DNA of 64,000 bases from Chitinophagaceae bacterium (GTDB lineage: Bacteria; Bacteroidota; Bacteroidia; Chitinophagales; Chitinophagaceae). The stretch is taken from contig JAHBTL010000001.1 of the NCBI GenBank assembly GCA_019638615.1, positions 62,001 to 126,000 on the forward strand, read 5' to 3'. Both the position numbers and the translations under genes were made by a program. Positions 44,125-54,068 of the stretch are shown piece after piece. How positions within the stretch are numbered: position 1 is the stretch's first letter; each line of letters starts with the position of its first letter. A model generated the notes under the pieces. It saw only the letters and a program-made list of their open reading frames with translations, was not told the origin of the DNA and ran no database searches.

Positions 44125-47100
44125 TTAGAGATTGATGTTAATACCTGCAGTAACAGAAGTAGGTAAAGGAAAGTTAACATCCCAGCTTTTTGGATCAAAG
44201 CCGGTGAAAGTATTACCGGGCAGTTTAAATACATGTAAATTTTCGCCCTGCAGGAAAAATCTTGCTCCTTTTACAAAAGCCTTCGATGCAGACGGTTTCA
44301 AACTGTAACCAAGACTTACAGACTGAAGTTTCACATAGGAAGTTTTTTCTACGAAGTAGGTGGAAAAACGATTTTCAGAGTTGAGGTCAGCTTTTGTGAT
44401 GGCGGGTACAGCAGATGATGGGTTGGTGGGCGACCAACTGTCCAGCACCCGTGTACCATAGTTTTGGCCTCCAAAGAACCCGAAGAAATCAGTATATCCC
44501 TTGGTAGGGCTCGGGATCTGCCTGCCGATCTCGGAATTAAAAAATACCGCCGCATCAAAATTTTTCCATTTAGCCTGCAGGTTCAGTCCCCATGCAAGCC
44601 GGGGCTCATTGATGCCGATCCAGGTTCTGTCGTCTGCGTCAATCTTTCCATCAGGTTTTCCCTGAGGGCCACTGACGTCCTTATACCTCAGCCTCCCTAT
44701 ACCCTTTCCGGGTTGCGCGGCAGCATTATCAACTTCCTGCTGATTCTGGAAAATACCTTCTACCACATAGCCGTAGAGTGAATTAAGCGGTCTGCCAAGA
44801 ATAATCTGATCCCGCCCGTTACCCGGATAAGCGCCAACAGCTTCCGGAACGATATACACAAATTTGTTCGTATTCCTGTAGAAATTTGCTGTAGCAGCAT
44901 ACTCAACATTACCTGTTTTATCTGCATAGGAAAGTATCGCCTCCCATCCCCAGTTTTTCATAGTGGCTCCATTGATCCACATACCTGCTCCATAGCCTGT
45001 AACGGTAAGAGTGGGCGGCTTCACCAGTATGTCTGTAGTATTCTTTATATAATAGTCGAAAGATCCGCTTAATTTATTCTGCAGTAAAGAAAAATCAAGA
45101 CCAAAGTTACTTTGTGTGGTAGCTTCCCACTTCAGGTTGGGATTTCCCAATTGAAGCCTGATATAACCCGAGGGAAGATTGCCCTGATCAGCTCCGTAAA
45201 TATCATAGGCAGCGCTGTTATATACCGGCCATGCATTATCGCCATAAAGCGCCTGGTATTGAGCATACGATGCATAGTTGTCAATAGCCTGGTTACCTGT
45301 TTTGCCCCAGCCGTATCTCAGCTTAAGGTTTGATATCCAGCTCACATTCTTCATGAATGCTTCTTCGCTTAATACCCAACCACCGGAAACAGAAGGAAAG
45401 AACGCGTACCTGTTACTTGCCCCAAAGCGTGAAGAACCATCTCTCCTCATAATACCGGTAAGCAGGTATCTTCCTTTATAATCATAATTCAGTCTTCCAA
45501 AATAGGAATTCTGAGAATTGCCCCATGCAAGTCCACCGTTTCTCACATTTCCGTCTCCTACATCAAGATACATATAGTCTACATCTTCACTTGCAAACCC
45601 GTCCCTGGCACCCCACAGATTCGCTCCGCGGGCCTTGGTTGCTTCCTGGCCTGCCATTACCTGGAAATTATTATCATCTCCTATGTGGAAGTTGTAATCC
45701 ACCACATTATTCCATGTCCAGCTCCCTCCATAATTGGCATTCGTTTGCAATCTGCTGATGGTTTCTGACATGAAGCCTGCCTGGTACTTTAATACCGAGT
45801 TATTATTCCAGTAGCCTACATAGTCAATACCAATGGTAGATCTGAAGTGAAGATTTTTTATGACTTCGATATCCAGGTATGCAGAACCCAGTAACCGGAT
45901 ATCAGTAGTGAAATTCTGCCTGTTTCTCATGATATCGAGCAGTGGATTATTACGATCGCTCATACCCATAACCGGACCGCCCCAGCCAACACCATCAACA
46001 GTTCTTACGGGAACGATCGACTGAATATTAACTGTATTAGCCAACCAGCTTCCCCCGGTATATTTCATTTTAGTAACAGAAAAATTCTCCCCGATTTTAA
46101 CTCTCTCGTTGAACAATTTATAGTTTGAATTCAATCTTACGCTGAACCTGTCCCATTCGTTATACTTTGTTGTTCCTGCACTTTTCAGATAATCTACTGC
46201 CAGCAAGGCTCCTCCGTTTTCTCCAGCATGAGAAATGCTGACATTATTGTTATATGATATCGCATTACGGGATATTTCTTTTTGCCAGTCCGTATTCGCA
46301 GGCTTCATTGTTTGTGCCGCATCCAGGTATTCCGGTAAAATGATCCTGTCAAGAACCCAGTTACCATTGGCATCCTGGTGATCCTCAAAACGGTAAACAC
46401 CATAGTTGGGATCAACATTGTCGTTCCTGGCAGCCATCCATTGTGCTCTGCCATACTGTTCTGTATTTAACAATGGAATCGGGTTGCCGGGTAAAAATCC
46501 AACAGTAACAGAAGAGTTCACTTCCACTTTCGTACCCTTTTTCGCTGATTTGGTAGTGATGATGTATACACCATTCGCCGCTCTCGATCCATATATTGTA
46601 GCAGCAGAAGCATCTTTCAGCACCTGGATGGATTCGATCTCATTGACAGGGAGCTCATTCAACCCTCTGTTAGTAGGTACCCCGTCAATTATAATCAATG
46701 GCGCCGTGCTGCTGTTCAAGGAGCCTCTTCCCCTGATAAGCACAGATGCTCCGCCATTAGGATTACCGTTAAAAGAAGTTGTAATACCCGGTACCCTGTT
46801 GTCCATGGCTTTTACCACATTCCCCGTGGCAAGAGCCTGTTCTTTGATATCTGTCATTTTTACCACGGATACGGCGCCTGTTAAACTGGCTTTCTTTTGT
46901 GTTCCATACCCGACCACAACAACTTCCTGTGCCGCCGCATATGCAGGTTTCAGTTGAATGGCAATCTCTGTTTGATTACCGATATTGATCACGGCCTTTT
47001 CAAATCCCACAAAGCTTACTTCGAGAATATCACCGGGTTTGGCAACGATAGAAAAGTTTCCGTTTCTGTCTGACCTGGTTGATACTGAGGTGCCTGCTAC

Positions 47101-47322
47101 CGTAATGGTAGCGCTTTCGAGGGGATTACCATCATTGTCTGTTATTTTGCCGGTGATAGTGACGGCATTTTTTTCCGGTAGCATCCATCGGAGCGGGTTG
47201 TCTTTTTTAGCGGGCACACCCGCAGCGGTTGTTGAAAGAAAAATAAAAAGCAACAGCGCACTTATCTTCGTAAGCCTACTGTTGAAACTTTGATGCGTTT
47301 TGTAATGAGCAGTTAAGTTCAT
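44125..47322 (-). CDS. susC: SusC-type TonB-linked glycan importer
   Basis: The start at 47322 gives a 1065-aa protein with a signal region ending near SALLLFIFLSTTAAG. Next come a carboxypeptidase-regulatory-like domain (ITGKITDNDGNPLESATITVAG), a TonB box region, the plug (VVVVGYGTQKKASLTGAV to INEIESIQVLKDASAATIYG, the RagA signature) and a large barrel. It forms a complex with SusD to import oligosaccharides. It heads susC-susD-GH32-GH32. The GH32 neighbours suggest fructan as substrate. Confidence 0.97.
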   Translation of the reverse strand: MNLTAHYKTHQSFNSRLTKISALLLFIFLSTTAAGVPAKKDNPLRWMLPEKNAVTITGKITDNDGNPLESATITVAGTSVSTRSDRNGNFSIVAKPGDILEVSFVGFEKAVINIGNQTEIAIQLKPAYAAAQEVVVVGYGTQKKASLTGAVSVVKMTDIKEQALATGNVVKAMDNRVPGITTSFNGNPNGGASVLIRGRGSLNSSTAPLIIIDGVPTNRGLNELPVNEIESIQVLKDASAATIYGSRAANGVYIITTKSAKKGTKVEVNSSVTVGFLPGNPIPLLNTEQYGRAQWMAARNDNVDPNYGVYRFEDHQDANGNWVLDRIILPEYLDAAQTMKPANTDWQKEISRNAISYNNNVSISHAGENGGALLAVDYLKSAGTTKYNEWDRFSVRLNSNYKLFNERVKIGENFSVTKMKYTGGSWLANTVNIQSIVPVRTVDGVGWGGPVMGMSDRNNPLLDIMRNRQNFTTDIRLLGSAYLDIEVIKNLHFRSTIGIDYVGYWNNNSVLKYQAGFMSETISRLQTNANYGGSWTWNNVVDYNFHIGDDNNFQVMAGQEATKARGANLWGARDGFASEDVDYMYLDVGDGNVRNGGLAWGNSQNSYFGRLNYDYKGRYLLTGIMRRDGSSRFGASNRYAFFPSVSGGWVLSEEAFMKNVSWISNLKLRYGWGKTGNQAIDNYASYAQYQALYGDNAWPVYNSAAYDIYGADQGNLPSGYIRLQLGNPNLKWEATTQSNFGLDFSLLQNKLSGSFDYYIKNTTDILVKPPTLTVTGYGAGMWINGATMKNWGWEAILSYADKTGNVEYAATANFYRNTNKFVYIVPEAVGAYPGNGRDQIILGRPLNSLYGYVVEGIFQNQQEVDNAAAQPGKGIGRLRYKDVSGPQGKPDGKIDADDRTWIGINEPRLAWGLNLQAKWKNFDAAVFFNSEIGRQIPSPTKGYTDFFGFFGGQNYGTRVLDSWSPTNPSSAVPAITKADLNSENRFSTYFVEKTSYVKLQSVSLGYSLKPSASKAFVKGARFFLQGENLHVFKLPGNTFTGFDPKSWDVNFPLPTSVTAGININL

Positions 47323-47447
47323 GACATAAATATTTTGGCTTAATAATAGCAATCGCAATGAATGCTGTTTAAATACTTACATTTTTTGTCTTTTAAAGTT
47401 CCTTTACCCATCTCTTGCAGATGAAGCCAGGTAAAATTTGTGTCTTT

Positions 47448-48803
47448 TCATGCCTCAATTTTTTTTGGTTGATCAATATCTTTTACAGAAAGCTCGTCTC
47501 CCAATTGTTCAAGTGTCTTACCTTTTGTTTCAGGGAAATATCTCCAAACTACAATGGCTTGCAGTACCATAGCTATAGAAAACAGCATAAATGCATAGGC
47601 CGCACCATTTTCTCCTTTTTCTACCATTACCGGGAAAATAAATGTGATGATGGCTGCAAAAAGCCAGTGAGTAAAACTGCCCAGTGATTGCCCCTGGCCA
47701 CGTACGGCATTTGGAAAAACTTCTGAGATCAGTACCCAGATCACCGCCCCGGTAGAAAAGGCAAAAAATATGATATAGCCAATAAGAAAGATCAGCAGGC
47801 TGTAACCATGAAAGCTTTGGTCATGGAAGGCTTTGGCAGTAAGCCCCAGGCAAACGGCCATGCCGACAGAGCCCGCGATCAACAGTTTTTTACGTCCTAC
47901 CTTATCTATAATTACCAGTCCCAGCATGGTGAATATACCATTGACAACGCCAATCAGTACCGGTTGCAGCATAGCATCTGCAGCAGACAGCCCGGTTAAT
48001 TCAAAAATGCGGGGCGCATAGTAAAGAATGGCATTGATGCCGGACAACTGGTTGAACATGGCTACCAGGAAAGCGACCAGCAGGGGTTTCGTATACTTAC
48101 CAGAGAACAGCCTGTCCCTGGTTCCACGCATACTCTGTTTTATTTCTTCCATTTCAGCTTCTGTATTCCCTGTTTCGATTTTGCGCAACACTGCCAGTGC
48201 TTCATCGGTTTTGTTCTTTTTGATAAGAAACCTTGGACTTTCGGGAACCAGGAACAATAAAAAGAAATAAGCAACTGCCGGCAACCCGCCCACGGCCAGC
48301 ATCCAACGCCAGGCATCTTCACCCATGCCGCTGAGGGCATAGTTGGATACATAAGCGATCAGTATTCCGAATATCACGTTGAACTGGAACAGGGCTGTCA
48401 TCCTTCCCCGCATGAAAGCCGGCGATATTTCCGATATATACATCGGCGCTACTACCGATGATGCCCCTACAGCAATACCACCCAGGAAACGGAACAGAAT
48501 AAAAATTTCTACATTAAAGGCAATCGCGCTGCCGATAGCCGAGATAAAGAACAACAGGGCTACTATAAACAACACAGGTTTCCTGCCATACTGATCCGTT
48601 GGTTTCCCGGCGAAGAGCGCACCGGCAACCGTACCGAGCAACGCAGAAGCAATTGTAAAGCCATGCCAGAACGGAGAAAGATCAAATAATACCTGTACCT
48701 TTTTCTCCACTCCCGAAATAACAGCAGTATCAAATCCAAAAAGAAACCCTCCCAAAGCCAGAATGATGGACCAAATAAAAACGGTTACATGCTTATTGCT
48801 CAT
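47448..48803 (-). CDS. MFS sugar porter (SP family)
   Basis: A 451-aa protein with 12 predicted membrane helices. Sugar-porter signatures are GKPTDQYGRKPVLF after helix 2, GASSVVAPMYISEISP, PESPRFLIKKNKTDEAL, NQLSGINAILYYAPRIFE, KVGRKKLLIAG and PETKGKTLEQLGDE. It should carry a monosaccharide, fructose being the obvious candidate in this locus, across the inner membrane with protons. It lies between the kinase-like gene and susC on the same strand. Confidence 0.95.
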   Translation of the reverse strand: MSNKHVTVFIWSIILALGGFLFGFDTAVISGVEKKVQVLFDLSPFWHGFTIASALLGTVAGALFAGKPTDQYGRKPVLFIVALLFFISAIGSAIAFNVEIFILFRFLGGIAVGASSVVAPMYISEISPAFMRGRMTALFQFNVIFGILIAYVSNYALSGMGEDAWRWMLAVGGLPAVAYFFLLFLVPESPRFLIKKNKTDEALAVLRKIETGNTEAEMEEIKQSMRGTRDRLFSGKYTKPLLVAFLVAMFNQLSGINAILYYAPRIFELTGLSAADAMLQPVLIGVVNGIFTMLGLVIIDKVGRKKLLIAGSVGMAVCLGLTAKAFHDQSFHGYSLLIFLIGYIIFFAFSTGAVIWVLISEVFPNAVRGQGQSLGSFTHWLFAAIITFIFPVMVEKGENGAAYAFMLFSIAMVLQAIVVWRYFPETKGKTLEQLGDELSVKDIDQPKKIEA

Positions 48804-48888
48804 AAATGATCGGTTTGTATTGTCTGTTGTATGGTTTAAATGATCCTGTTACCTGAATATTATTAGCGTCATGTTGCAATTAACCAGT

Positions 48889-49782
48889 TTATCCGCCCCT
48901 GTATTGATTAAGCAAGGAAGCGGGGCTGGCAGGGTAAAATTCTCCTGAAGAGGATAAAAGTTCTTTTAGCTGTGCGCCGGTTGCTATTGCTTTACCTATA
49001 TCATGTCCGTTCAATATCGCCGAGATTAGTCCTGCCTGGAAAACATGGTCTGTGAAGGGACCTGAGAATCTTTCATCCCCCCGGCTTTCGTATTGATGGC
49101 CTTTGCCCCCGGCATTGATAAAGTAGCTGCCTTTTCCGGTTGATATAACAATGTAGGGGATCATGAATTTTTGCTGCAGTATGCTCACCCTGTCGGCCAA
49201 AGATTGTATATTGCTGAACCAGCCGGTAATCAGTTCCAGTTCCTCTTTACCGGTATGCAGCATGAAAGCTCCCTTTAAACATTGCTCCAGCACCGTTCTT
49301 GAAATGATGGAAGTATGCAGGGTCAGATAAAAAACCCTCCTGATATTTAATTCAATGATTGAAAGCAGGGTTTTCAGGCAGGCAGTGCCAGGATAATAAG
49401 CCGGGATTGAACTGTGTACCCAAATGTCCGCATTTTGAAATTTGCTGATGTAAGCGGGCTCTGCTATGATATTATTCCATGCCTGCAGGGATGCTTGTAT
49501 AGATGCTTTTGTACCATTATTTGTCCATTCTCCTGTGGGGTAATCATAATCAATTTGAAAATAATCTGTGCAAAGCCCTTTTTCTTCTACAAACCGGATG
49601 ATCTTTTTGCCCTGTTCATCCAATCCTACCCGGGTAACTAGCATAGGATCTATTCCCAACCGATGAAGATAAAACGATAGTAGCACCGGAAGCCCGATTG
49701 GATAAGAACCATTGTCCGAACTAAACCAAAAACTTTCCCCGAAACAGACAGCCTGCAGAGATTTGTTGCCCGAATTTTCCAT
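48889..49782 (-). CDS. PfkB/ribokinase-fold protein with degraded active site (fructokinase-like)
   Basis: A 297-aa protein aligned to PfkB sugar kinases by AVCFGESFWF at the start, RVGLDEQGKKIIRFVEEKGL, DYDYPTGEWT and the C-terminal region. Key motifs are altered: the sugar-binding GGAPxNVA stretch reads PIGLPVLLSFY, and the phosphoryl-transfer loop GAGD reads SGPFTD with a single remaining aspartate. Fructokinase activity is therefore doubtful; a regulatory or binding role is possible. In the Bacteroides fructan locus a fructokinase gene sits in the same position beside the transporter (established for BT1757). Confidence 0.8.
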   Translation of the reverse strand: MENSGNKSLQAVCFGESFWFSSDNGSYPIGLPVLLSFYLHRLGIDPMLVTRVGLDEQGKKIIRFVEEKGLCTDYFQIDYDYPTGEWTNNGTKASIQASLQAWNNIIAEPAYISKFQNADIWVHSSIPAYYPGTACLKTLLSIIELNIRRVFYLTLHTSIISRTVLEQCLKGAFMLHTGKEELELITGWFSNIQSLADRVSILQQKFMIPYIVISTGKGSYFINAGGKGHQYESRGDERFSGPFTDHVFQAGLISAILNGHDIGKAIATGAQLKELLSSSGEFYPASPASLLNQYRGG

Positions 49783-50061
49783 ATAAGCAATCGTTATTGG
49801 CAGGCAATTTAACGGCAGTTCCTTCTCTCCCTTTCCAGTTTAGATTCAATCTTTTTAGAAAGAAGATCAATTTTCTTATTTATTCATAATATTAACATAC
49901 AGCCAAGTATACATTTTTAATTTAATTAATTTTTAATAAGGAGATGCTCCTTTTTCAATTTTATCGCGTAAGCTTCATTACTAAAAACATAAAAAATCAA
50001 AATTGAAAAACAATGAAACAATTCCTGAAATGATATTTCGTAAATCTTGCAAATTTGTGCT
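49783..50061. other. Divergent control region of the fructan locus
   Basis: An AT-rich 280-bp gap between the kinase-like gene and the hybrid sensor gene. A CAAATTTG octamer (one mismatch to TAnnTTTG) at 50049-50056 would give the sensor an almost leaderless transcript. I see no clear promoter for the minus side and no binding-site repeat I can support. Confidence 0.4.
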
Positions 50062-50076
50062 ATGATCAGTTTGCCA

Positions 50077-52851
50077 ATGTTTAAGCGAAATAGTGCTGTT
50101 TATATCATTATTGCATTGCTGTTAGGGATATGCGCCTGTAATACAAATGTTGAAATCCCTCCTAAAAAATATAAGATAGGTTTTTCTCAATGCACCGGAG
50201 ATATCAAATGGCGCAATGCTACCCTCGATGGTGTCAACCGGGAGCTCACATTTCACCCGGGATCAGCGTTATTGTATAGGAACGCCGATGATAACAGCAC
50301 CCTGCAAATTCAGCAGATCAGGGAACTGATCAAACAGGGAATTGATATATTGCTCGTTTCCCCCAACGAGGCAGAACCGCTGACAGCCATCGTGGAAGAG
50401 GTTTATAACAAGGGAATACCTGTAGTGGTAATTGACAGGAGGATCTTATCTGATCAATATACGGCGTTTGTTGGCGCCAATAATTTTGAAATAGGCAACA
50501 TGGCGGGCAACTACCTGTCCAATATATATAAACCCAATTCCAATATTATTGAGATCATCGGATTAAAAGGCTCTACATCCTCGGTTGAAAGAAAAAAAGG
50601 CTTTGAAAAGGCTATCCAGGAGAATCCGGAAATAAAAATAAAAGCCAGCATTTATGGTAACTGGCTTAAGGAAAAAGCATCGGAAGAATTATGGAAAATC
50701 AGGGATGTGTTATCACCGGATGACATCATTTTCGCCCAGAATGACCCTATGGCGCTTGGCGCGTATGAAATATATAAAAAGCTTGGCTTTGAAAAGCAGG
50801 CAACTTTTATCGGTGTAGACGGGCTGGCCGGGCCAAACGGGGGGATAGATCTGGTAACGGATAAAAAATTGAAGGCTACCCTTCTGAATCCTACCGGCGG
50901 AGAAGAAGCTGTCCAGATTGCGTTTAAAATTCTTAACAAAGAAGCTTTTAGTAAAGAAAACACCTTGTCCACGGTTGTGATAGATTCTACCAATGTGCGT
51001 ATCATGAAGTTGCAGACGGAAAAGATCAACGCGCAGCAAAGAGACATCGGTAACCAGCAGGATGTGCTGCTTAAGCAACAACGTATACAGGAAAACCAGG
51101 CAGTAATTATTTACATTTTTATCGGGGCTTTGATACTGGTATTAATTCTCGGAGGTATTGCAGTTGTGGCATTAAGGAACAACAGGAGGATCAATAAAAG
51201 GTTGTCTGCCCAGAACCAGGAAATACTGACCCAGCGTAACCAGTTGATTGAAATGACAGCCTATGCTAAACAGGCAACGGATGCCAAATTCAATTTCTTT
51301 ACCAACATATCCCATGAATTCAGAACACCGCTCACGCTGATATTAGGTCCACTGGAAGATGTACTATCTAAAGAGAAATTAAGCTATCCTATTAAAAACA
51401 GTTTGCTTCTCGTTCATAAAAATACGATCCGGCTACTGCGCCTGGTTAACCAATTGATGGATTTCAGGAAGATCGAAGAGCGCAAGATGAAGCTACAGGT
51501 TTCTGAAAATGACCTCGTCGCATTCGTCCAGGAAATTGCAGATTCCTTCGAAGTAATTGCTCATAAAAAATCTATCGGCTTTTTTGTAGACAGCAAGTAC
51601 AAACAGTTGCATATGTGGTTTGACGTAAACATGCTTGATAAAGTTTTATTCAACCTGCTTTCCAATGCTTTCAAGTTCACTCCGGATAACGGATTAATCA
51701 ATATCACTATCGGAAGAAGTACGGATGAAACAATGGCAGTAATAAGAGTGGAAGACTCGGGGATAGGCATGACAGACGAAGAAATCAAGCATGCTTTTGA
51801 TATATTCTACCAGGGAAATTCGTCCTCCTCAAAAGGAACCGGTTTGGGATTGTCCTTATCGGAAGAGCTGGTAAAACTGCATCATGGGAAAATAATGCTG
51901 AAAAGTGAAAAATGGAAAGGTGCATGTTTTGAAGTACACCTGCCCTTAGGTAAAGATCATTTTGATGCCTGTGACTTTAAACAGCCGGATGCTCCCGTAA
52001 ATACCAGTTATGAAGATCTGAAAATATTCATGCAGGAATTTGAGCAGCCCAGTCATGAAACTGAATATTATCCCGATAACAACAGCCCTAAAGAATATTC
52101 CGTATTGATTATAGAAGATGACCCCGATATGCGAAGTTTTTTAAAAACGCGTTTGGGAAAGCATTATGAACTACATGAAGCAGACAATGGCATAAGCGGA
52201 CTGGCGCTCGCCCGTGAGATCGTTCCGGATCTTATTATTTCAGATATCATATTACCAGGCAAAAACGGGCTGCATATTACAGAAATGATCAAGCAGGATA
52301 TTCGAACATCACATATTCCTTTGATCCTGCTCACTGCCAAGAACAGCATAGAGGAGCAGATACAAGGCATACGGATGCAGGCAGATGCATTTATTGTAAA
52401 GCCATTCAATATGGAGTACCTGTTCGAAACGATCAGGAACCTCCTGAAAAGCCGCCTGCAGTTACGCGAGCATTATACCAGTGAACTGCCTTCTGAAGCC
52501 CGATCGGGTCATTCAAAAAAAATTGACCGGAAATTCATTAACGAGTTTACAGCCATCGTAGAAAGCAACCTGTCAAATGAACATTTTTCTATTGATGAAA
52601 TATGCAGGGAGATCGGGATATCGCGGGTGCAGCTATACAGAAAGGTAAAAGCCCTTCTTGGATATAATATCAATGACTATATACTCACTGCAAGAATGCA
52701 GAAAGCAAAGTTCCTGCTGTCCAATGAGGCAATTTCCATTTTTGAAGTAGCCTGTAAAGTGGGGTTTTCATCACAGGCATATTTCTCAACCGTATTCCGG
52801 TCAAAATTTTCGATGACACCATCCGAATACCGGGAAGGAAAACGGTGCTGA
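50077..52851 (+). CDS. Hybrid two-component system with periplasmic sugar-binding sensor
   Basis: About 924 aa from the ATG at 50077 (alternatives 50062 and 50047 add N-terminal residues). Layout: signal/lipobox (LLLGICACN); a periplasmic-binding-protein sensor of the LacI/ribose-binding type (KIGFSQCTGDIKWR to about residue 310, with VVVIDRRI and GVDGLAGPNGG); a membrane helix (FIGALILVLILGGIAVVAL); a HisKA domain (FFTNISHEFRTPLTLILG); an ATPase domain (GTGLGLSLSEEL); a receiver (VLIIEDDPDMRSF, phospho-Asp in IISDIILPGKNG); and a C-terminal AraC-type helix-turn-helix (ISRVQLYRKVKALLG to FSSQAYFSTVFRSKF). This is the architecture of BT1754, which binds fructose and induces fructan genes. Confidence 0.96.
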   Translation: MFKRNSAVYIIIALLLGICACNTNVEIPPKKYKIGFSQCTGDIKWRNATLDGVNRELTFHPGSALLYRNADDNSTLQIQQIRELIKQGIDILLVSPNEAEPLTAIVEEVYNKGIPVVVIDRRILSDQYTAFVGANNFEIGNMAGNYLSNIYKPNSNIIEIIGLKGSTSSVERKKGFEKAIQENPEIKIKASIYGNWLKEKASEELWKIRDVLSPDDIIFAQNDPMALGAYEIYKKLGFEKQATFIGVDGLAGPNGGIDLVTDKKLKATLLNPTGGEEAVQIAFKILNKEAFSKENTLSTVVIDSTNVRIMKLQTEKINAQQRDIGNQQDVLLKQQRIQENQAVIIYIFIGALILVLILGGIAVVALRNNRRINKRLSAQNQEILTQRNQLIEMTAYAKQATDAKFNFFTNISHEFRTPLTLILGPLEDVLSKEKLSYPIKNSLLLVHKNTIRLLRLVNQLMDFRKIEERKMKLQVSENDLVAFVQEIADSFEVIAHKKSIGFFVDSKYKQLHMWFDVNMLDKVLFNLLSNAFKFTPDNGLINITIGRSTDETMAVIRVEDSGIGMTDEEIKHAFDIFYQGNSSSSKGTGLGLSLSEELVKLHHGKIMLKSEKWKGACFEVHLPLGKDHFDACDFKQPDAPVNTSYEDLKIFMQEFEQPSHETEYYPDNNSPKEYSVLIIEDDPDMRSFLKTRLGKHYELHEADNGISGLALAREIVPDLIISDIILPGKNGLHITEMIKQDIRTSHIPLILLTAKNSIEEQIQGIRMQADAFIVKPFNMEYLFETIRNLLKSRLQLREHYTSELPSEARSGHSKKIDRKFINEFTAIVESNLSNEHFSIDEICREIGISRVQLYRKVKALLGYNINDYILTARMQKAKFLLSNEAISIFEVACKVGFSSQAYFSTVFRSKFSMTPSEYREGKRC

Positions 52852-53115
52852 GAGCACATTTTTTAATGGATGCAGGACAGTATCATAACCTTGCGAACAA
52901 CACCGGGAATATACCAGACATGGTAATATATTACCTTATTTGAACAAAATATTGCCGGAAAAAGTGAATATATTTTTATATTTTAGTAAAGACTTTGAAA
53001 TCCTTTCTTTATTCTGAATATCTGATCGGATTTTCATGCCTATGCTTAATACGCTGTCATTCACTTCGGTTTTTTGTCAGTATGTATTTTTAACTGCTTA
53101 TTAATCTTAGACAAC

Positions 53116-54006
53116 ATGAGAATCCTTCAGTTTACCATCCCTGTACCAGAGAATAAATCAATTATTGTTCTCCCGGAATCGCTTCCTCATTTTTTTCCTC
53201 ATTTTCACCGCCATAAGGAAGTGCAGCTTACCTGGGTCATTAAAGGAGAAGGCACCCTGGTTGCCGGTGACAATATGCATCCTTTCCAATCCAATGATAT
53301 TTTTTTCCTGGGAGCCAACCAGCCTCACGTATTTAAAAATGACTCTACTTATTTTATACCCGGCAGCTTAAAAAGTATCCAGGCGCTGACCATTTTTTTC
53401 AATCCCAATGGCATGCTTTCCTCTTTTTTTGACCTGCCGGAAATGAGACAGCTTAGAAATTTTATACAACAGAATCAATCCGGGTTTTGCATTCCGCAGC
53501 CATATACCAATGAAATCTCCAGCAGGATGCAACATGTCAGTGAATTAAAAGACGGAAGCATTGAAAGAATGATATATTTTATTGATTTAATGAAATCCTT
53601 ATCATCTCTGCCGGCTACCAGCGCTTTGTCTTCAGGAAATAAAACAAAATATTACAGCGAAGAGGATGGCAGCAGGATCAGCAAGATATATAAATACATT
53701 ATGGATAATTTCAATAATGATATTTCGCTCGAAGATGTTGCGGCAATCGCTTATATGACAACCCAGTCATTTTGCAGGTATTTCAGAAAACATACAGGAA
53801 AAACTTTTATTAGTTTTTTGAATGAAGTACGGATCAATGAAGCCTGCAGTCAACTGACCAGTGATGCTAACGAAGGGATTTCGACTATTGCATATAATTG
53901 CGGGTTCAACAGCATCACCAATTTCAACAGGGTTTTCAGGGCAGTAAAAGAAATGACCCCCAGTGAATACCTCATGTCATTTAACGCGCATATGTATGAG
54001 GCGTGA
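53116..54006 (+). CDS. AraC-family transcriptional regulator
   Basis: From the ATG at 53116 the 296-aa product has an N-terminal cupin domain (HFFPHFHRHKEVQLTWVIKG, about 30-130) and two C-terminal helix-turn-helix motifs (ISLEDVAAIAYMTTQSFCRYF and ISTIAYNCGFNSITNFNRVF). It binds a small ligand through the cupin and activates sugar genes in typical cases. It is encoded alone, convergent with pepP, between the fructan locus and the peptidase genes, so its target is unclear. Confidence 0.92.
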   Translation: MRILQFTIPVPENKSIIVLPESLPHFFPHFHRHKEVQLTWVIKGEGTLVAGDNMHPFQSNDIFFLGANQPHVFKNDSTYFIPGSLKSIQALTIFFNPNGMLSSFFDLPEMRQLRNFIQQNQSGFCIPQPYTNEISSRMQHVSELKDGSIERMIYFIDLMKSLSSLPATSALSSGNKTKYYSEEDGSRISKIYKYIMDNFNNDISLEDVAAIAYMTTQSFCRYFRKHTGKTFISFLNEVRINEACSQLTSDANEGISTIAYNCGFNSITNFNRVFRAVKEMTPSEYLMSFNAHMYEA

Positions 54007-54009
54007 AGT

Positions 54010-54068
54010 GAGCTGATGGCTATCGGCGATCAGCTTTCAGCAGTCAGCTATCAGCCTTCAGCAGTTAC
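54010..54068. repeat. GCTGATAGCTGA word run between convergent genes, entering pepP
   Basis: GAGCTGATGGCTATCGGCG, GATCAGCTTTCAGCAG, TCAGCTATCAGCC and TTCAGCAG words start three bases after the AraC stop and continue past the pepP stop codon, so the last four codons (T-A-E-G) and stop of pepP are written in repeat sequence. Confidence 0.65.
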
